A stretch of 64,000 bases of DNA, taken from assembly GCA_046330435.1 (NCBI GenBank), contig JAXLST010000015.1, positions 1 to 64,000 of the forward strand, written 5' to 3'. Below the pieces are notes generated by a model. The model searched no databases. It saw only the letters and a program-made list of their open reading frames with translations, and was not told the DNA's origin. The stretch comes from Ga0077560 sp046330435. GTDB taxonomy: Bacteria > Actinomycetota > Thermoleophilia > Miltoncostaeales > Miltoncostaeaceae. The translations under genes were made by a program, and so were the position numbers. Shown piece by piece: positions 26,715 through 36,500 of the stretch (positions within the stretch are counted from its first letter, which is position 1; every line of letters begins with the position of its first letter).

Positions 26715-29525
26715 GTGACGCCCGCATCCGACGCGCCGCGAGCGCGGTTCGCCAGAACCACCCCGCCCTTCCCGTCCGGGTGGACGGCCGACGCCCTGCT
26801 GCAGGCGGTGGGCGAGGGCGTCGCCGTGTACGGCACCGACGGCCGCATGGCGGCGATGAACGCCCGCCTGGGCGACCTCACCGGCTTCGACCCGGCGGTG
26901 CTCGAGGACAGCGTCCTTCCGCCCCCGTGGTGGCCGCCGGAGTCCGCCGAGTCGCTGCTGGACGACATCCGGGCACTCTGGGACGGCGCGCCGCCGGTCG
27001 AGGGCGAGTGCACGCTGCTGCGCAGCGACGGCACCAACCTGGTCGCCCGGGTCACGTGGGACGCCGCGCGCGACGGTTCCGGCCGGACGCTGGGCGTGGT
27101 GGTGACCGTGGAGGACGTCACCGAGCGGCTGCTCATCGAGGAGGCATGGCAGGAGGCCCGGCGCACCCACGAGCTGCTGGCCGACAACTCCACCGACGTG
27201 GTGGTGCGGGTCTCGAGCAGCCTGCGGTTCCTCTACCTCTCCCCGGCGGTGGAGCGCGTGCTGGGGTACGCCCTGGCGGAGATCAGCGGCGCGCGCCTGG
27301 AGGACTTCGTGCACGCCGACGACTGGCACACCGTGGTGCGGGAGCACCTGCGGCTGAGCCGCGGCGCCGACACCGCCACCGCCACCTTCCGCATCCGCCA
27401 CCGCGACGGCCACTGGGTGTGGATCGAGGCCATCTCGCACGCCCTGCGCGACGGCGGCGGCCGGCTCATCGAGGTGCAGTCCTCGGCGCGCGACATCACC
27501 TCCCGGCGGGCCGTGGAGGAGCAGAGCCGCAAGATGGCGGAGGAGCTCGGGTTCGTCGCCCGCCACGCCGGCGACATGATCTCCGCGCACGACCTGGACG
27601 GCGGGTTCCGCACCGTGAGCGAGGCCAGCCGGGCGCTGCTGGGCCGCGCCCCCGACGAGCTGGTGGGCACCAACCCCCTCGACCACGTGCACACCGACGA
27701 CCGGGAGCGGGTGCGGGCCGGCCTGCGCCGGCTGCGCGAGGGCCGGGCGTTCATCGAGACGCTCACCTACCGCGTGGTGCGTCCCGACGGCAGCTCGCTG
27801 TGGCTCGACACCAGCATCCGGCCCATCCACGACGACGACGGCGAGCTGTCGGCGCTCATCTGGGTGTCCCGCGACGCCACCACGCGCCTGGCCGCGGAGC
27901 GGGAGGCCAGCGACCGCGCGGAGCGGTCGGAGCTGCAGGCCGCCGAGCAGGCCGCCCTGCGGCGCGTCGCGATGGCGGTGGCCAACCAGACCGAATCGGG
28001 CCCGGTGCTGGGGATGGTGGCCGAGGAGATCCCGCGGCTGCTGGAGGTCGACGGCGGCATGGTGCTGCGCTTCGACCACGACGACGAGCACGCCACCGTC
28101 GTGGCGGCCTCCCCGCGGCTGCCGTGGCGGCCCGACGACCGCGTGCTGGTGACCGACGGCACCGCGCTCGCCGCGCTGCGCGGCAGCGGCCGCACGTCCC
28201 GCGCCGCCGCGCCCCTGGAGTCACCGGGCGGGCACTCGGCGATGGTGTCCGCGGTGGCCGCGCCCGTGCGCGTGGACGACGCCCTGTGGGGTGCCGCGGT
28301 GGCGGTGGGGCGCCCCGGCGGGTCGGTGCCCGCGGGCGCCGAGGCGCGACTGGAGCGTTTCGCGGAGCTGGTGTCGGTGGCGCTCGTCGCCCACGAGCAG
28401 CGCGAGCAGCTGCGCGAGCAGGCGCTCGAGGACCCGCTCACCGGCCTCGCCAACCACCGCGCGTTCCACGAGCGGCTGCGCACCGAGGTGTCCCGCGCCC
28501 AGCGCTACGGCCGCCCCCTGAGCCTCGCGCTCATCGACATCGACCACTTCAAGCGCCTCAACGACCTGCACGGCCACCAGGCGGGCGACGCCGTGCTCGC
28601 CGCGCTCGCCCGCATGCTGGAGGGCAACGCCCGCGCCAGCGAGCTCGTGGCCCGCGTGGGCGGCGAGGAGTTCGCCTGGATCCTCCCCGAGACCGACGGG
28701 CTCACCGCCATGCAGGCGCTGGAGCGGGCCCGGGCGGCCATCGGCGGCGCCCCGCTGTGGCAGGGCGAGCGCATCACCGTGTCCGCCGGCGTGTCCGACC
28801 TCTCCCGCGCCCGCGACGCCGGCGAGCTGTACCGCCTGGCCGACGGCGCCCTGTACTGGGCGAAGGCCAACGGCCGCGACCAGGTGTGCCTGTACTCGCC
28901 GGAGGTGGTCGACTCCCTGTCGATCGAGGAGCGCGCGAACCGGCTGGAGCGCACCCAGACGCTGGTGGCCCTGCGCTCCCTGGCGCGCGCCGTGGACGCC
29001 AAGGACGCCTCCACCAAGGCGCACTCCGAGCGCGTGGCGAGCCTGTCGCACCGCCTGGCCCTGGCGATCGGCTGGAGCCCCGAGCGCGCCGCGATGCTCC
29101 GCGACGCGGCCCTGCTGCACGACGTGGGCAAGCTCGGCGTGCCCGACGCCGTGCTGTTCAAGCCGGGCGGCCTGGAACCCGCCGAGTACGAGGTGGTGAA
29201 GCGCCACGCGGCGCTGGGCGCGGAGATCACCGCCGACGCCCTCACCCCCGAGCAGTGCCGGTGGATCCGCCACCACCACGAGCACTGGGACGGCGGCGGC
29301 TACCCGGACGGCCTGGCCGGGGAGTCCATCCCAGAGGGCGCCCGCCTGATCGCCGTCGCCGACGCGTGGGACGTGATGATCCGCGCCCGCCACTACGGCA
29401 CCGTGCGCCCGGTGGGCGACGCGATCGCCGAGCTGGAGCGCTGCGCCGGAGCCCAGTTCTGGGAGCCGGCGGCCCGGATGATGGCCCGCCTGGCGCGCGG
29501 CCCGCGGGCCTCCTGGGCCTCCTGA
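26715..29525 (+). CDS. PAS-PAS-PAS-GAF-GGDEF-HD-GYP signalling protein
   Basis: The 936-residue cytoplasmic protein can both make and break c-di-GMP. In order: PAS (about 20-120), PAS with PAC (about 140-265, FRIRHRDGHWVWIEAI), PAS (about 275-390), GAF (about 420-560), GGDEF (about 570-735) and HD-GYP (about 750-930). The cyclase site is GGEEF; the upstream inhibitory site reads RASE rather than RxxD, so product inhibition may be weak. The phosphodiesterase keeps LLHDVGKLG and [19 protein letters not shown] at 26715 is the best start; no clear ribosome site precedes it. A close paralogue follows 30 bp downstream. Confidence 0.88.
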   Translation: MTPASDAPRARFARTTPPFPSGWTADALLQAVGEGVAVYGTDGRMAAMNARLGDLTGFDPAVLEDSVLPPPWWPPESAESLLDDIRALWDGAPPVEGECTLLRSDGTNLVARVTWDAARDGSGRTLGVVVTVEDVTERLLIEEAWQEARRTHELLADNSTDVVVRVSSSLRFLYLSPAVERVLGYALAEISGARLEDFVHADDWHTVVREHLRLSRGADTATATFRIRHRDGHWVWIEAISHALRDGGGRLIEVQSSARDITSRRAVEEQSRKMAEELGFVARHAGDMISAHDLDGGFRTVSEASRALLGRAPDELVGTNPLDHVHTDDRERVRAGLRRLREGRAFIETLTYRVVRPDGSSLWLDTSIRPIHDDDGELSALIWVSRDATTRLAAEREASDRAERSELQAAEQAALRRVAMAVANQTESGPVLGMVAEEIPRLLEVDGGMVLRFDHDDEHATVVAASPRLPWRPDDRVLVTDGTALAALRGSGRTSRAAAPLESPGGHSAMVSAVAAPVRVDDALWGAAVAVGRPGGSVPAGAEARLERFAELVSVALVAHEQREQLREQALEDPLTGLANHRAFHERLRTEVSRAQRYGRPLSLALIDIDHFKRLNDLHGHQAGDAVLAALARMLEGNARASELVARVGGEEFAWILPETDGLTAMQALERARAAIGGAPLWQGERITVSAGVSDLSRARDAGELYRLADGALYWAKANGRDQVCLYSPEVVDSLSIEERANRLERTQTLVALRSLARAVDAKDASTKAHSERVASLSHRLALAIGWSPERAAMLRDAALLHDVGKLGVPDAVLFKPGGLEPAEYEVVKRHAALGAEITADALTPEQCRWIRHHHEHWDGGGYPDGLAGESIPEGARLIAVADAWDVMIRARHYGTVRPVGDAIAELERCAGAQFWEPAARMMARLARGPRASWAS

Positions 29526-29551
29526 CCGGCCGCCTCCGGGCGGACGAATTG

Positions 29552-29571
29552 ACCTGTGCTTTTTCACAGGT
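29552..29571. promoter_or_regulatory. Perfect 7-bp inverted repeat at the start of the second signalling gene
   Basis: ACCTGTG and CACAGGT flank a CTTTTT spacer. The dyad overlaps a TTGACC (-35-like, 29549-29554) and the first codon of the next gene. It could be an operator for that gene or a structured mRNA leader. Confidence 0.45.
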
Positions 29572-32336
29572 CCGGGTGGGCCTACATTGAGGTCATCCAC
29601 TCACCGGTCACACGTGCCCACCCCGATCCCTCCGCCCCTCCCGTCGGCGCCGGACCGGACGCGGCCGCCGTCGTGGAGGCCATCCCGGACGCCGCCTGCC
29701 TGACCTGCGCCTCCGGCGCCGTGACCGCCGCAAACGGCCGCCTGCTGGACCTCACCGGACGGGACGCCGCGGAGGTGGCCGCGGTCACCGGCCTGCCCCA
29801 CCCGTGGTGGCCGGGGGAGCACCGCGCCGCCCTGGACCGGGCGCACCACGACGCGCTCGGGGGACGCCGCACCCGGCTGGAGCTGATGCTGCGGCGCGGC
29901 GCGGAGCGGATCCCGGTGGTCGCCAGCGCCGCCCCGGTCGCGGGCGGCGGGGTGCTGTGGGTCATCCACGACGCGACCGCCAGGCTGCGCAGCGACCTGC
30001 ACCTGAGCGCCGCCCGCGACTCGGTGTTCGACGGGTTCATGCTCGTGGAGCCGGTCATGGACGACGACGGCCGCATCGTCGACGGGGTCGTGGTGGACTG
30101 CAACGAGCGGGTCGCCGCCGACCTGGGCCGCACGCGCGACGAGCACATCGGCACCCGCGTGACCGAGTACGCCGCGGTGGGCGACGTCGACCGCCTGCTG
30201 GGGGAGTACGCGGAGGTGCTCCGCACCGGCCGGCCGCAGGAGCACGAGCGCCACTACGTGCTGCCCCCGCCGGTCGGGGAGCGCTGGTTCCGCTACGCCC
30301 TCACGCCGCGGGCGGGTGCCATCGCGGTGGTGACCCGCGACATCACCGCCCGCAAGCGGGCGGAGGCCGAGCAGGCGCGCATGGCGGAGCAGCTGCACTT
30401 CATCTCCCGGGCATCGTCGGACCTCGTGGTCCTGCGCGGCCCGGACGGCCTCATCGAGTTCGTCGGCGACGCCTCGCAGCGGCTCCTGGGCATCCCGCCC
30501 GAGCGGATGGTCGGCACCGGCGGCACCGAGTTCGCCCACCCGGACTCACTCGACGACGCCGTGAGCGGCCTCTCGGAGGCGCTCGCCGGGGGCGGCGCCG
30601 CCTACCGCACCATCCGCGCGGTGGCCGCCAACGGGGAGACCGTGCCGCTGGACACCGTCTTCCAGGCGGTCGGCGACCGCGTGATCAGCATCTCCCGGGA
30701 CGCCCGGCCGCGCCTGGCCGCCGAGGAGGCCGCGCGCAGCCGCATCGCCGAACAGGCCGCGCTGCGGCGCGTCGCGACCGCCGCGGCGGCGGCCGGAGGA
30801 GTGCTGGAGTCCGTGATGGCCGTGGTCGCCCAGGAGCTCGTGGAGCTGCTGGGCGTCGAGGTGGCGGCGGTGATGCGCTTCGAGCAGGGCGGCGCGCGCC
30901 TGATGGGGTACTCGGATCCGCATCCCCGCGCGCTGGTGGGCGAGATCCTCGACCCGGCCCGCACGCCGGCGGTGCAGGCGGTGCTGCGCAGCGGCCGCGC
31001 GGCGCGCATCGACTCGTATGCCGGCCGGGTGTCGCTGGTGGGCCTCGCGGCATCGGCGGCCGCGCCCGTGTTCGCCGACGACCGGCTGTGGGGCGTGGTG
31101 TTCGCCGGGACGCGGGAACCGGGACGCTTGCGGACGGACGCCGAGCACCAGCTGGAGGGCTTCTCCCAGCTGGTGACCATCGCGGTGCAGGCGGCCGAGG
31201 CCCGAGAGCTGCTCGCCGCCCAGGCCGTCACCGACCCGCTCACGGGCCTCGCGAACCACCGCGCGTTCCAGGAACGGCTGCGCCAGGAGGTCGCCCGCGC
31301 ACGGCGGCACGGGCGGCCGCTGAGCCTCGCGATGATCGACCTGGACCACTTCAAGGCCGTCAACGACGTGCACGGGCACCCGGCCGGGGACGCGGTGCTG
31401 GCCGAGGTCGCCGCCCGGCTCGCTGCGGGCGTCCGCAACGGCGACCTGGTGGCCCGCATCGGCGGTGAGGAGTTCGCCTGGCTGCTGCCCGACGCGGCGG
31501 CGGATGAGGCCGCGGACGCGGTGGAGCGCCTGCGGGCCGCCGTGTCGCGCCGGTCGGTGGAGGGCGGCCTGCGGGTGACCCTGTCGGCGGGGGTGTGCGA
31601 CCTGGAGTGCGCGCACGGCTCCGCCGACGAGCTGGTGCGGCTCGCCGACACGGCCCTGTACTGGGCGAAGGGGCACGGCCGCGACCAGACCTGCCGGTAC
31701 TCCCCGCGGATCGGGGAGGAGCTGTCGGCGGAGGACCGCGCCCAGCACGCGGAGGGGTCGGCGACCCTGCGGGCCCTTCGCGCGCTCGCCGCCGCCGTGG
31801 ACGCCAAGGACGGCATGGCCGCGGCCCACTCCGAGCGCGTCGCCGAGACGTGCCGTGCGATGGCCCTGGCGCTGGGCTGGGCGCCGTCGCGGGCCGCGCG
31901 CCTGCGGGAGGCGGCGATGCTGCACGACGTCGGCAAGATCGGCGTCTCCGACGCGCTGCTGCGCACCTCCGCACCGCTCACCCCCGACGAGCGCCGGGCG
32001 CTGGAGCGCCACGCCGAGCTGGGCGCGGAGATCGCCGCGGAGGCCCTGGACCCCGACCAGTGCACGTGGATCCGCCATCACCACGAGCGGTGGGACGGCG
32101 GTGGGTACCCCGACGGGCTCTCGGGCACCGAGATCCCCGCGGGGGCGAGGATCCTGGCGGTCGCGGACTCCTGGGACGTGATGGTCTCCGGGCGCAGGGC
32201 GTACTCGGCCCCGCGGGCACTGGACGACGCGCTGGACGAGCTGGACCGGCACGCCGGGACCCAGTTCTGCCCGGTGGCGGTGGACGCCCTGCGGCGGCTG
32301 GTGGCCGCCGCAGGCGGGGACCTCGCGGCGCCTTAG
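29556..32336 (+). CDS. PAS-PAS-PAS-GAF-GGDEF-HD-GYP signalling protein (paralogue)
   Basis: The 926-residue paralogue of the preceding gene has the same domain order: a PAS domain (about 35-140), a second PAS with [16 protein letters not shown] (about 150-265), a third PAS (about 280-385), GAF (about 405-545), GGDEF (about 555-725) and HD-GYP (about 745-915). The active sites are intact: [18 protein letters not shown] and [15 protein letters not shown]. Here the inhibitory site is complete (RNGD upstream of GGEEF), unlike its neighbour. The GTG at 29556 lies inside a dyad; the true start may be slightly downstream. Its TAG stop overlaps the stop of the convergent biuret hydrolase gene. Confidence 0.88.
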   Translation: MLFHRSGWAYIEVIHSPVTRAHPDPSAPPVGAGPDAAAVVEAIPDAACLTCASGAVTAANGRLLDLTGRDAAEVAAVTGLPHPWWPGEHRAALDRAHHDALGGRRTRLELMLRRGAERIPVVASAAPVAGGGVLWVIHDATARLRSDLHLSAARDSVFDGFMLVEPVMDDDGRIVDGVVVDCNERVAADLGRTRDEHIGTRVTEYAAVGDVDRLLGEYAEVLRTGRPQEHERHYVLPPPVGERWFRYALTPRAGAIAVVTRDITARKRAEAEQARMAEQLHFISRASSDLVVLRGPDGLIEFVGDASQRLLGIPPERMVGTGGTEFAHPDSLDDAVSGLSEALAGGGAAYRTIRAVAANGETVPLDTVFQAVGDRVISISRDARPRLAAEEAARSRIAEQAALRRVATAAAAAGGVLESVMAVVAQELVELLGVEVAAVMRFEQGGARLMGYSDPHPRALVGEILDPARTPAVQAVLRSGRAARIDSYAGRVSLVGLAASAAAPVFADDRLWGVVFAGTREPGRLRTDAEHQLEGFSQLVTIAVQAAEARELLAAQAVTDPLTGLANHRAFQERLRQEVARARRHGRPLSLAMIDLDHFKAVNDVHGHPAGDAVLAEVAARLAAGVRNGDLVARIGGEEFAWLLPDAAADEAADAVERLRAAVSRRSVEGGLRVTLSAGVCDLECAHGSADELVRLADTALYWAKGHGRDQTCRYSPRIGEELSAEDRAQHAEGSATLRALRALAAAVDAKDGMAAAHSERVAETCRAMALALGWAPSRAARLREAAMLHDVGKIGVSDALLRTSAPLTPDERRALERHAELGAEIAAEALDPDQCTWIRHHHERWDGGGYPDGLSGTEIPAGARILAVADSWDVMVSGRRAYSAPRALDDALDELDRHAGTQFCPVAVDALRRLVAAAGGDLAAP

Positions 32337-32344
32337 ACGGCGCC
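32327..32344. terminator. Hairpin containing both stop codons of convergent genes
   Basis: GGCGCC-TTAGAC-GGCGCC forms a 6-bp stem whose loop carries the overlapping stops of the plus gene (TAG) and the minus gene (TAA). It probably acts as a bidirectional terminator. Confidence 0.45.
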
Positions 32345-33022
32345 GATGGCCTTGAGCAGGTCCTCCGAGGACGCGACGGCCCCGAACACCCCGCCCTGCA
32401 TCTTCACCATCTGGAGCGCCGCCAGGTAGTTGCCGTGGTCGGTGGCCCCGGTGCAGTCCTCCAGCAGCAGGCACTCGTACCCGCGGTCGTTGGCCTCCCG
32501 CATGGTGGTGTGCACGCAGACGTCGGTGGTGATGCCCGTGAAGATCAGGTGCGTGATGCCCGCGGTGCGCAGGATGAGGTCCAGGTCGGTGGCGTAGAAC
32601 GCCCCCTTGCCGGGCTTGTCGATGACCGGCTCGCCGGGCAGCGGCGCCACCTCGGGCACGATCTCCCACCCCGGCTCGCCGCGCACCAGCACCCGCCCGC
32701 ACGGGCCGGGGTCGCCGATGCCCGCGCCGATCTGCTTGGACCGCCACAGCTTGTTGGCGGGCAGGTCGGTGAGGTCGGGCTTGTGGCCCTCACGGGTGTG
32801 GATGACCGTGAACCCGCGGTCGCGCACCGCGGCCAGCACGCGGGCCGTCGGCTCCAGTCCGCCGCGGGTCATGGACAGGTCGTAGCCCATCTGGTCGACG
32901 TAGCCGCCCTCCCCGCAGAAGTCGACCTGCCAGTCGATGCACACCACCGCGGTGCGGGCGGGGTCGATGACGTCGTCGAACGGCCACTGGTAGGGCTCCG
33001 CAGCGACGGTGCCGTAGGTCAT
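32333..33022 (-). CDS. biuH: Biuret amidohydrolase, BiuH type (isochorismatase superfamily)
   Basis: Cleaves biuret to allophanate and ammonia, a step in using biuret or s-triazines as nitrogen source. The 229 residues are strikingly like known BiuH enzymes: [100 protein letters not shown] and [10 protein letters not shown]. The triad is Asp30, Lys136 and Cys169. GGAGGAACTCAGG precedes the ATG. It is the last gene of the minus-strand cluster with an ABC importer and a GntR regulator. RutB-like ureidoacrylate hydrolases are the main alternative, but the match to BiuH is closer. Confidence 0.85.
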   Translation of the reverse strand: MTYGTVAAEPYQWPFDDVIDPARTAVVCIDWQVDFCGEGGYVDQMGYDLSMTRGGLEPTARVLAAVRDRGFTVIHTREGHKPDLTDLPANKLWRSKQIGAGIGDPGPCGRVLVRGEPGWEIVPEVAPLPGEPVIDKPGKGAFYATDLDLILRTAGITHLIFTGITTDVCVHTTMREANDRGYECLLLEDCTGATDHGNYLAALQMVKMQGGVFGAVASSEDLLKAIGAV

Positions 33023-33034
33023 CCTGAGTTCCTC

Positions 33035-33604
33035 CTACAGTTCCGCGCCGGGCGAGACGGCGTCCAGGAACGCCGCGGACGGCGCGACCGCGCCGAAGAT
33101 CCCGCCCGACATGGTGATGGTCTCGATGGCGGCGTGGCGGAGCTCAGGCCGGAGCTCGGCGCACGCATCGGTGAGCAGGACGCACTCGTAGCCGCGGTCG
33201 TTCGCGCTGCGCAGGGTGGAGTGCACGGGCCCCTCCAGCCCGAAGCCGCACAGCGCCAGCCGGTCCCGGCCCGCGGCCCGCAGGACCCGGTCGAGGCGGC
33301 TGCCGAAGAAGCCGTCCAGGCCGCCGGCGGTGACCCACACGTCGGCCTCGGGCCCGGCGTCCTCCCCCGGCTCGCCCTGCGTCCACGGCTGGGGGCAGCG
33401 CACGGCGACCACCAGGGCCCCGGCGGTGCGCAGCGGCCCGGCGAGCGCGCGCATGACGCGTTCGGCCGGCACGGGGTCGGCGCACCGGCCCCGCCAGCGG
33501 GTGTCGGCCCCGGCGACCACCAGCGCGACCCGCTCGGCCGGCAGCTCGCCGTCGAACGGCCACGCGTACGGGCGGCTGCCCTCCACGCGGACGCCGGTGA
33601 TCAC
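33035..33604 (-). CDS. Isochorismatase-fold protein without catalytic triad (BiuH paralogue)
   Basis: The 189-residue product aligns end to end with the neighbouring biuret hydrolase: [51 protein letters not shown] and ITMSGGIFGAV. The three catalytic positions are all changed: Asp to Gly, Lys to Ala, and Cys to Pro (LEGPVHST in place of TDVCVHTT). It has also lost the BiuH-specific segment around residue 90. The GTG start overlaps the upstream stop as GTGA. I infer a pseudoenzyme, perhaps a partner subunit or ligand sensor. It is not a decayed gene, because the frame is intact and the fold-defining residues are kept. Confidence 0.75.
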   Translation of the reverse strand: MITGVRVEGSRPYAWPFDGELPAERVALVVAGADTRWRGRCADPVPAERVMRALAGPLRTAGALVVAVRCPQPWTQGEPGEDAGPEADVWVTAGGLDGFFGSRLDRVLRAAGRDRLALCGFGLEGPVHSTLRSANDRGYECVLLTDACAELRPELRHAAIETITMSGGIFGAVAPSAAFLDAVSPGAEL

Positions 33605-34437
33605 GCCGCCATCACCTGGCGGCGCTGCCGGAGGGCGCAGCGGGCGAGCACCGCGGGGGCGTCGAGCTGCAGCAGGTGGCCGGCGCCCCGCACCACCTCG
33701 AGCCGCGCGCCGGCGTGCTCGGCGAGGATCTGGGCGGCGGCCATGCGCTGCGCGCGGGAGAGGCTCCCCACGCTCGACACGACCGGGATGGCGCGCAGGC
33801 GCCGCAGGTCGGCGATGGACGGCGCGAACGCCAGGAACCCGGGGACCTCGTGGCGCACCACGCAGCCCCGGTCCCTGATGCGGGCGCGCTCGGCGAAGCC
33901 CTGCGCACCCCAGCTGCCGCCGGCGAGGAGCGCCGCCATGGCCTCCGCGCCGTCGCCGGCGTCGGCCGCCTGGGCGACCATGCCCGCACCGGTGCTGAGG
34001 ATGCCGTGGACCCCGGGGGCGAGGGGCCCGATCGCCGGTTCGTGGATCACCGCGGCCGCCACCAGGTCCGGGTGGGACATGGCGGTGGCGAGGGTGATGG
34101 TGGCGCCGCCGGACACCCCGACGAACACGCCCCGCGACACGCCCAGCCGGGCGAGGACGCGGACGAGGTCGTCGACGTGCTCGTCCACCGACTCGCCCGG
34201 CGGCAGGTGGGCGGACTCCCCGTACCCGCGGCGGTGCGGGGTGATGACGCGGACGCGGCGCGCCAGCGCGGCGGCCGGCCGCTCGAACGTCTCCGGGCCG
34301 AAGCACACACCGTGCACCAGCACGACCGGGAGGGTCCCCGTGCGGGGACCCTCCACCGTCGCGTGGATCAGGTGGTCGCGGCGCCCGAGGTGGACGGCGG
34401 CCCCCACCCCGCTACTTGGGGATGTTGCCGACGACAC
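33601..34437 (-). CDS. Alpha/beta hydrolase
   Basis: The 278-residue alpha/beta-hydrolase has the oxyanion-region VVLVHGVCFGPETF, RVITPHRRGYGESAH, the nucleophile elbow GVSGGAT with Ser near residue 109, and a C-terminal His in RGAGHLLQLDAP. Family members hydrolyse esters, amides or C-C bonds; the substrate is unknown. Sitting between the transporter and the BiuH-like genes, with overlaps on both sides, it may act on an imported amide or ester. The first 26 bp overlap the transporter lipoprotein gene; GTG 34407 is an alternative start. Confidence 0.8.
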   Translation of the reverse strand: MSSATSPSSGVGAAVHLGRRDHLIHATVEGPRTGTLPVVLVHGVCFGPETFERPAAALARRVRVITPHRRGYGESAHLPPGESVDEHVDDLVRVLARLGVSRGVFVGVSGGATITLATAMSHPDLVAAAVIHEPAIGPLAPGVHGILSTGAGMVAQAADAGDGAEAMAALLAGGSWGAQGFAERARIRDRGCVVRHEVPGFLAFAPSIADLRRLRAIPVVSSVGSLSRAQRMAAAQILAEHAGARLEVVRGAGHLLQLDAPAVLARCALRQRRQVMAA

Positions 34438-35557
34438 CCTCGACCAGGAAGTTCATCTGCTCCACCTCCGCGTAGCTGAGGGTCTTCCCGGCGGGGACGA
34501 CCTCCTTGCCGGACTGGTCCTTCAGCGGCCCGGTGAAGATGCCCTTGGTGGCGAGCCCCTCCTTGGCCGTCGCGATCGCCGCCTGCGTGTCGGCGTCGAC
34601 GGCCGGGCCGAACTTGCTCTGCACGAACGGGTTGTCACCGGTCTGCAGGCCCACCCGGTAGTCGCCGTCGTACTTGCTGCCCGTGAAGCTCCCGGACTCG
34701 GCGGTCTTGATGATGTCCGTGTACATGGGGCCCCAGTTCCACTCGGAACCGGTGAGCCAGCCCTTGGGCGCCAGCGACGACGCGTCGTAGTGGTAGCCGA
34801 CGCTGTACTTCCCGGCGCGCTCGGCGGTCTCGATGATCGTCTTGGTGCAGTCCTGGTGCTGGGTCAGGACGTCCACGTCCTGGTTGATCAGCGCCGTCGC
34901 GGCCTGCGCCTGCTTGCCGGGGTCGCACCAGCTGGCGGTGAACACCACCGTGGTGGTCGCCTTGGGGTTCACCGACTTCGCGCCGAGCTCGAACGCGTTG
35001 ACGTTCGCCAGGGTCTGCGGGATCGGGAACGCGACGATGTAGCCCAGCTTGTTGGTCTTGGTCGCCTTGCCGGCCGCGATGCCGGCGAGGTACACGGGCT
35101 CGTACACGGTGCCGAAGTAGGTGCCGAAGTTCGGCAGCTTCGGGTCGGCCTCCAGGCCGCCCTGGTGCACGATCATCACGTCCGGGTGCTTGGCCGCCAC
35201 CTCCTGCGCGTACTTGAGGTACCCGTAGCTGGTGGGGAACAGGACCTTGGCGCCCTGGGAGATCATGCGCTCCATCACGCGCTCCACCCCGGCGTCCTCC
35301 GGGACGCTCTCGGCCTGCAGCAGCTCGACGTTCCCGAGCGTCGAGGCGGCGGCCTCGCTGCCCTCGTACGCGGCCTGGTTGTAGCCGAAGTCGTCCTTCG
35401 GCCCGACGTAGATGAAGCCGACCTTGGTCTTCGCGCCGGATGACGCGGTGCCGGTGGTGTCGGATGAGCCGCTGCTGGAGTCGCTGCCGCAGCCGGCGGC
35501 GACGACGGCGAGGGTGAGTGCCGCGGCGAGGGCGGCGAGCGTTCGGGGTGCTCTCAT
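34412..35557 (-). CDS. BMP-family ABC transporter substrate-binding lipoprotein
   Basis: The 381-residue protein has a lipoprotein signal with lipobox VVAAGC, a Ser/Gly/Thr linker, then a periplasmic-binding fold of the basic membrane protein (BMP/PnrA) family: VGFIYVGPKDDFGYNQAAYEG, GAKVLFPTSYGYLKYA, YFGTVYEPVYLAGIAAGKATK and GYHYDASSLAPKGWLTGSEWNWG. Family members bind nucleosides or related heterocycles. Next to a biuret hydrolase, the ligand may be biuret, a ureide or a triazine-derived ring product. ATG 35557 is chosen from the signal sequence. It is followed by two permeases and an ATPase gene upstream in the same operon. Confidence 0.9.
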   Translation of the reverse strand: MRAPRTLAALAAALTLAVVAAGCGSDSSSGSSDTTGTASSGAKTKVGFIYVGPKDDFGYNQAAYEGSEAAASTLGNVELLQAESVPEDAGVERVMERMISQGAKVLFPTSYGYLKYAQEVAAKHPDVMIVHQGGLEADPKLPNFGTYFGTVYEPVYLAGIAAGKATKTNKLGYIVAFPIPQTLANVNAFELGAKSVNPKATTTVVFTASWCDPGKQAQAATALINQDVDVLTQHQDCTKTIIETAERAGKYSVGYHYDASSLAPKGWLTGSEWNWGPMYTDIIKTAESGSFTGSKYDGDYRVGLQTGDNPFVQSKFGPAVDADTQAAIATAKEGLATKGIFTGPLKDQSGKEVVPAGKTLSYAEVEQMNFLVEGVVGNIPK

Positions 35558-35594
35558 GGGCGTGAACGCGGTCCTTTCTGGCGGGGAGGGCATC

Positions 35595-36500
35595 TCATCG
35601 TGAGATCTCGAAGACCCGGGCCAGGCCCTCGGGCGCCGCGTGGAGCCGCCTGCGGCTCAGCACGACCAACACCGTGAGGGTGGCGAGGTACGGGAGGGCG
35701 TTGAGCAGGTCGGCCGGCAGGGACACGCCCTGGGCCTGCATCTGCAGCTGCAGGGACTCGACCCCGCCGAAGAACAGCGCGCCGACGAGGGCGCCCAGGG
35801 GGTTCCACCCGGCGAAGATCACCAGCGCGACGGCCACGAACCCGCGGCCCGCAACCATGTTCTCGCTCCAGTTCAGGGCGAGGGCGGTGGACAGCTGGGC
35901 GCCGCCGACGCCGGCGAGGAGGCCGCCGAACGTGACGGCCCCGAACCGCACCAGGCGCGGGGAGTGCCCGGCGGCGAACAGCACCTCGCCGCGCTCCCCC
36001 GCCGCCCGGATGAACAGCCCCGGGCGGGTGCGGTACAGCAGCAGCCACACCAGCGGCGCGGCGATGAGCGCGAGGTAGGTGAGCGGGTCGTGGTCGAACA
36101 GCACCGGCCCGATGCCGGGGATGTCGGACAGGCCGGGGACCGCCCAGCGGTCGAAGCCCTGCACGCCGACGCCGACGTAGTCGCGACCCAGGAGCGCCGT
36201 GATGCCGAGCGCCAGGAACAGCACGACGATGCCGGTGGCCAGCTGGTTCGCGCCGCGCCACACCACCATGCCGGCGTGCAGGGCGGCGAGCGCCCCGCCG
36301 GCGGCTGCGCCGGCGAGCGCGCCGAGCCAGGCGTTGCCGGTCTCCACGGCCACCACGTAGGCGGCGAGCGCCCCGCAGAGCATGGAGCCCTCGGTGGAGA
36401 GGTTGATGACCCCGGACTTCTCGGCCACCGTCTCGCCGAGCGCGGCGAACAGGATGGAGCTGCCGCCGCGCACCGCGCCGGCGAGGACCGCCTCGATCAT
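35595..36500 (-). CDS. ABC transporter permease (BMP-type importer, second permease)
   Basis: The 301-residue inner-membrane permease of the BPD_transp_2 type has about eight hydrophobic segments. Conserved patterns include AALGETVAEKSGVINLSTEGSMLCGALAAY near the N-terminus and the cytoplasmic coupling region ERGEVLFAAGHSPRLVRFGAVTFGGLLAGVGGA. It overlaps the other permease gene by 4 bp (ATGA) and precedes the binding-protein gene by 37 bp. It corresponds to the YufQ/NupQ-like subunit of nucleoside importers. Confidence 0.88.
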   Translation of the reverse strand: MIEAVLAGAVRGGSSILFAALGETVAEKSGVINLSTEGSMLCGALAAYVVAVETGNAWLGALAGAAAGGALAALHAGMVVWRGANQLATGIVVLFLALGITALLGRDYVGVGVQGFDRWAVPGLSDIPGIGPVLFDHDPLTYLALIAAPLVWLLLYRTRPGLFIRAAGERGEVLFAAGHSPRLVRFGAVTFGGLLAGVGGAQLSTALALNWSENMVAGRGFVAVALVIFAGWNPLGALVGALFFGGVESLQLQMQAQGVSLPADLLNALPYLATLTVLVVLSRRRLHAAPEGLARVFEISR

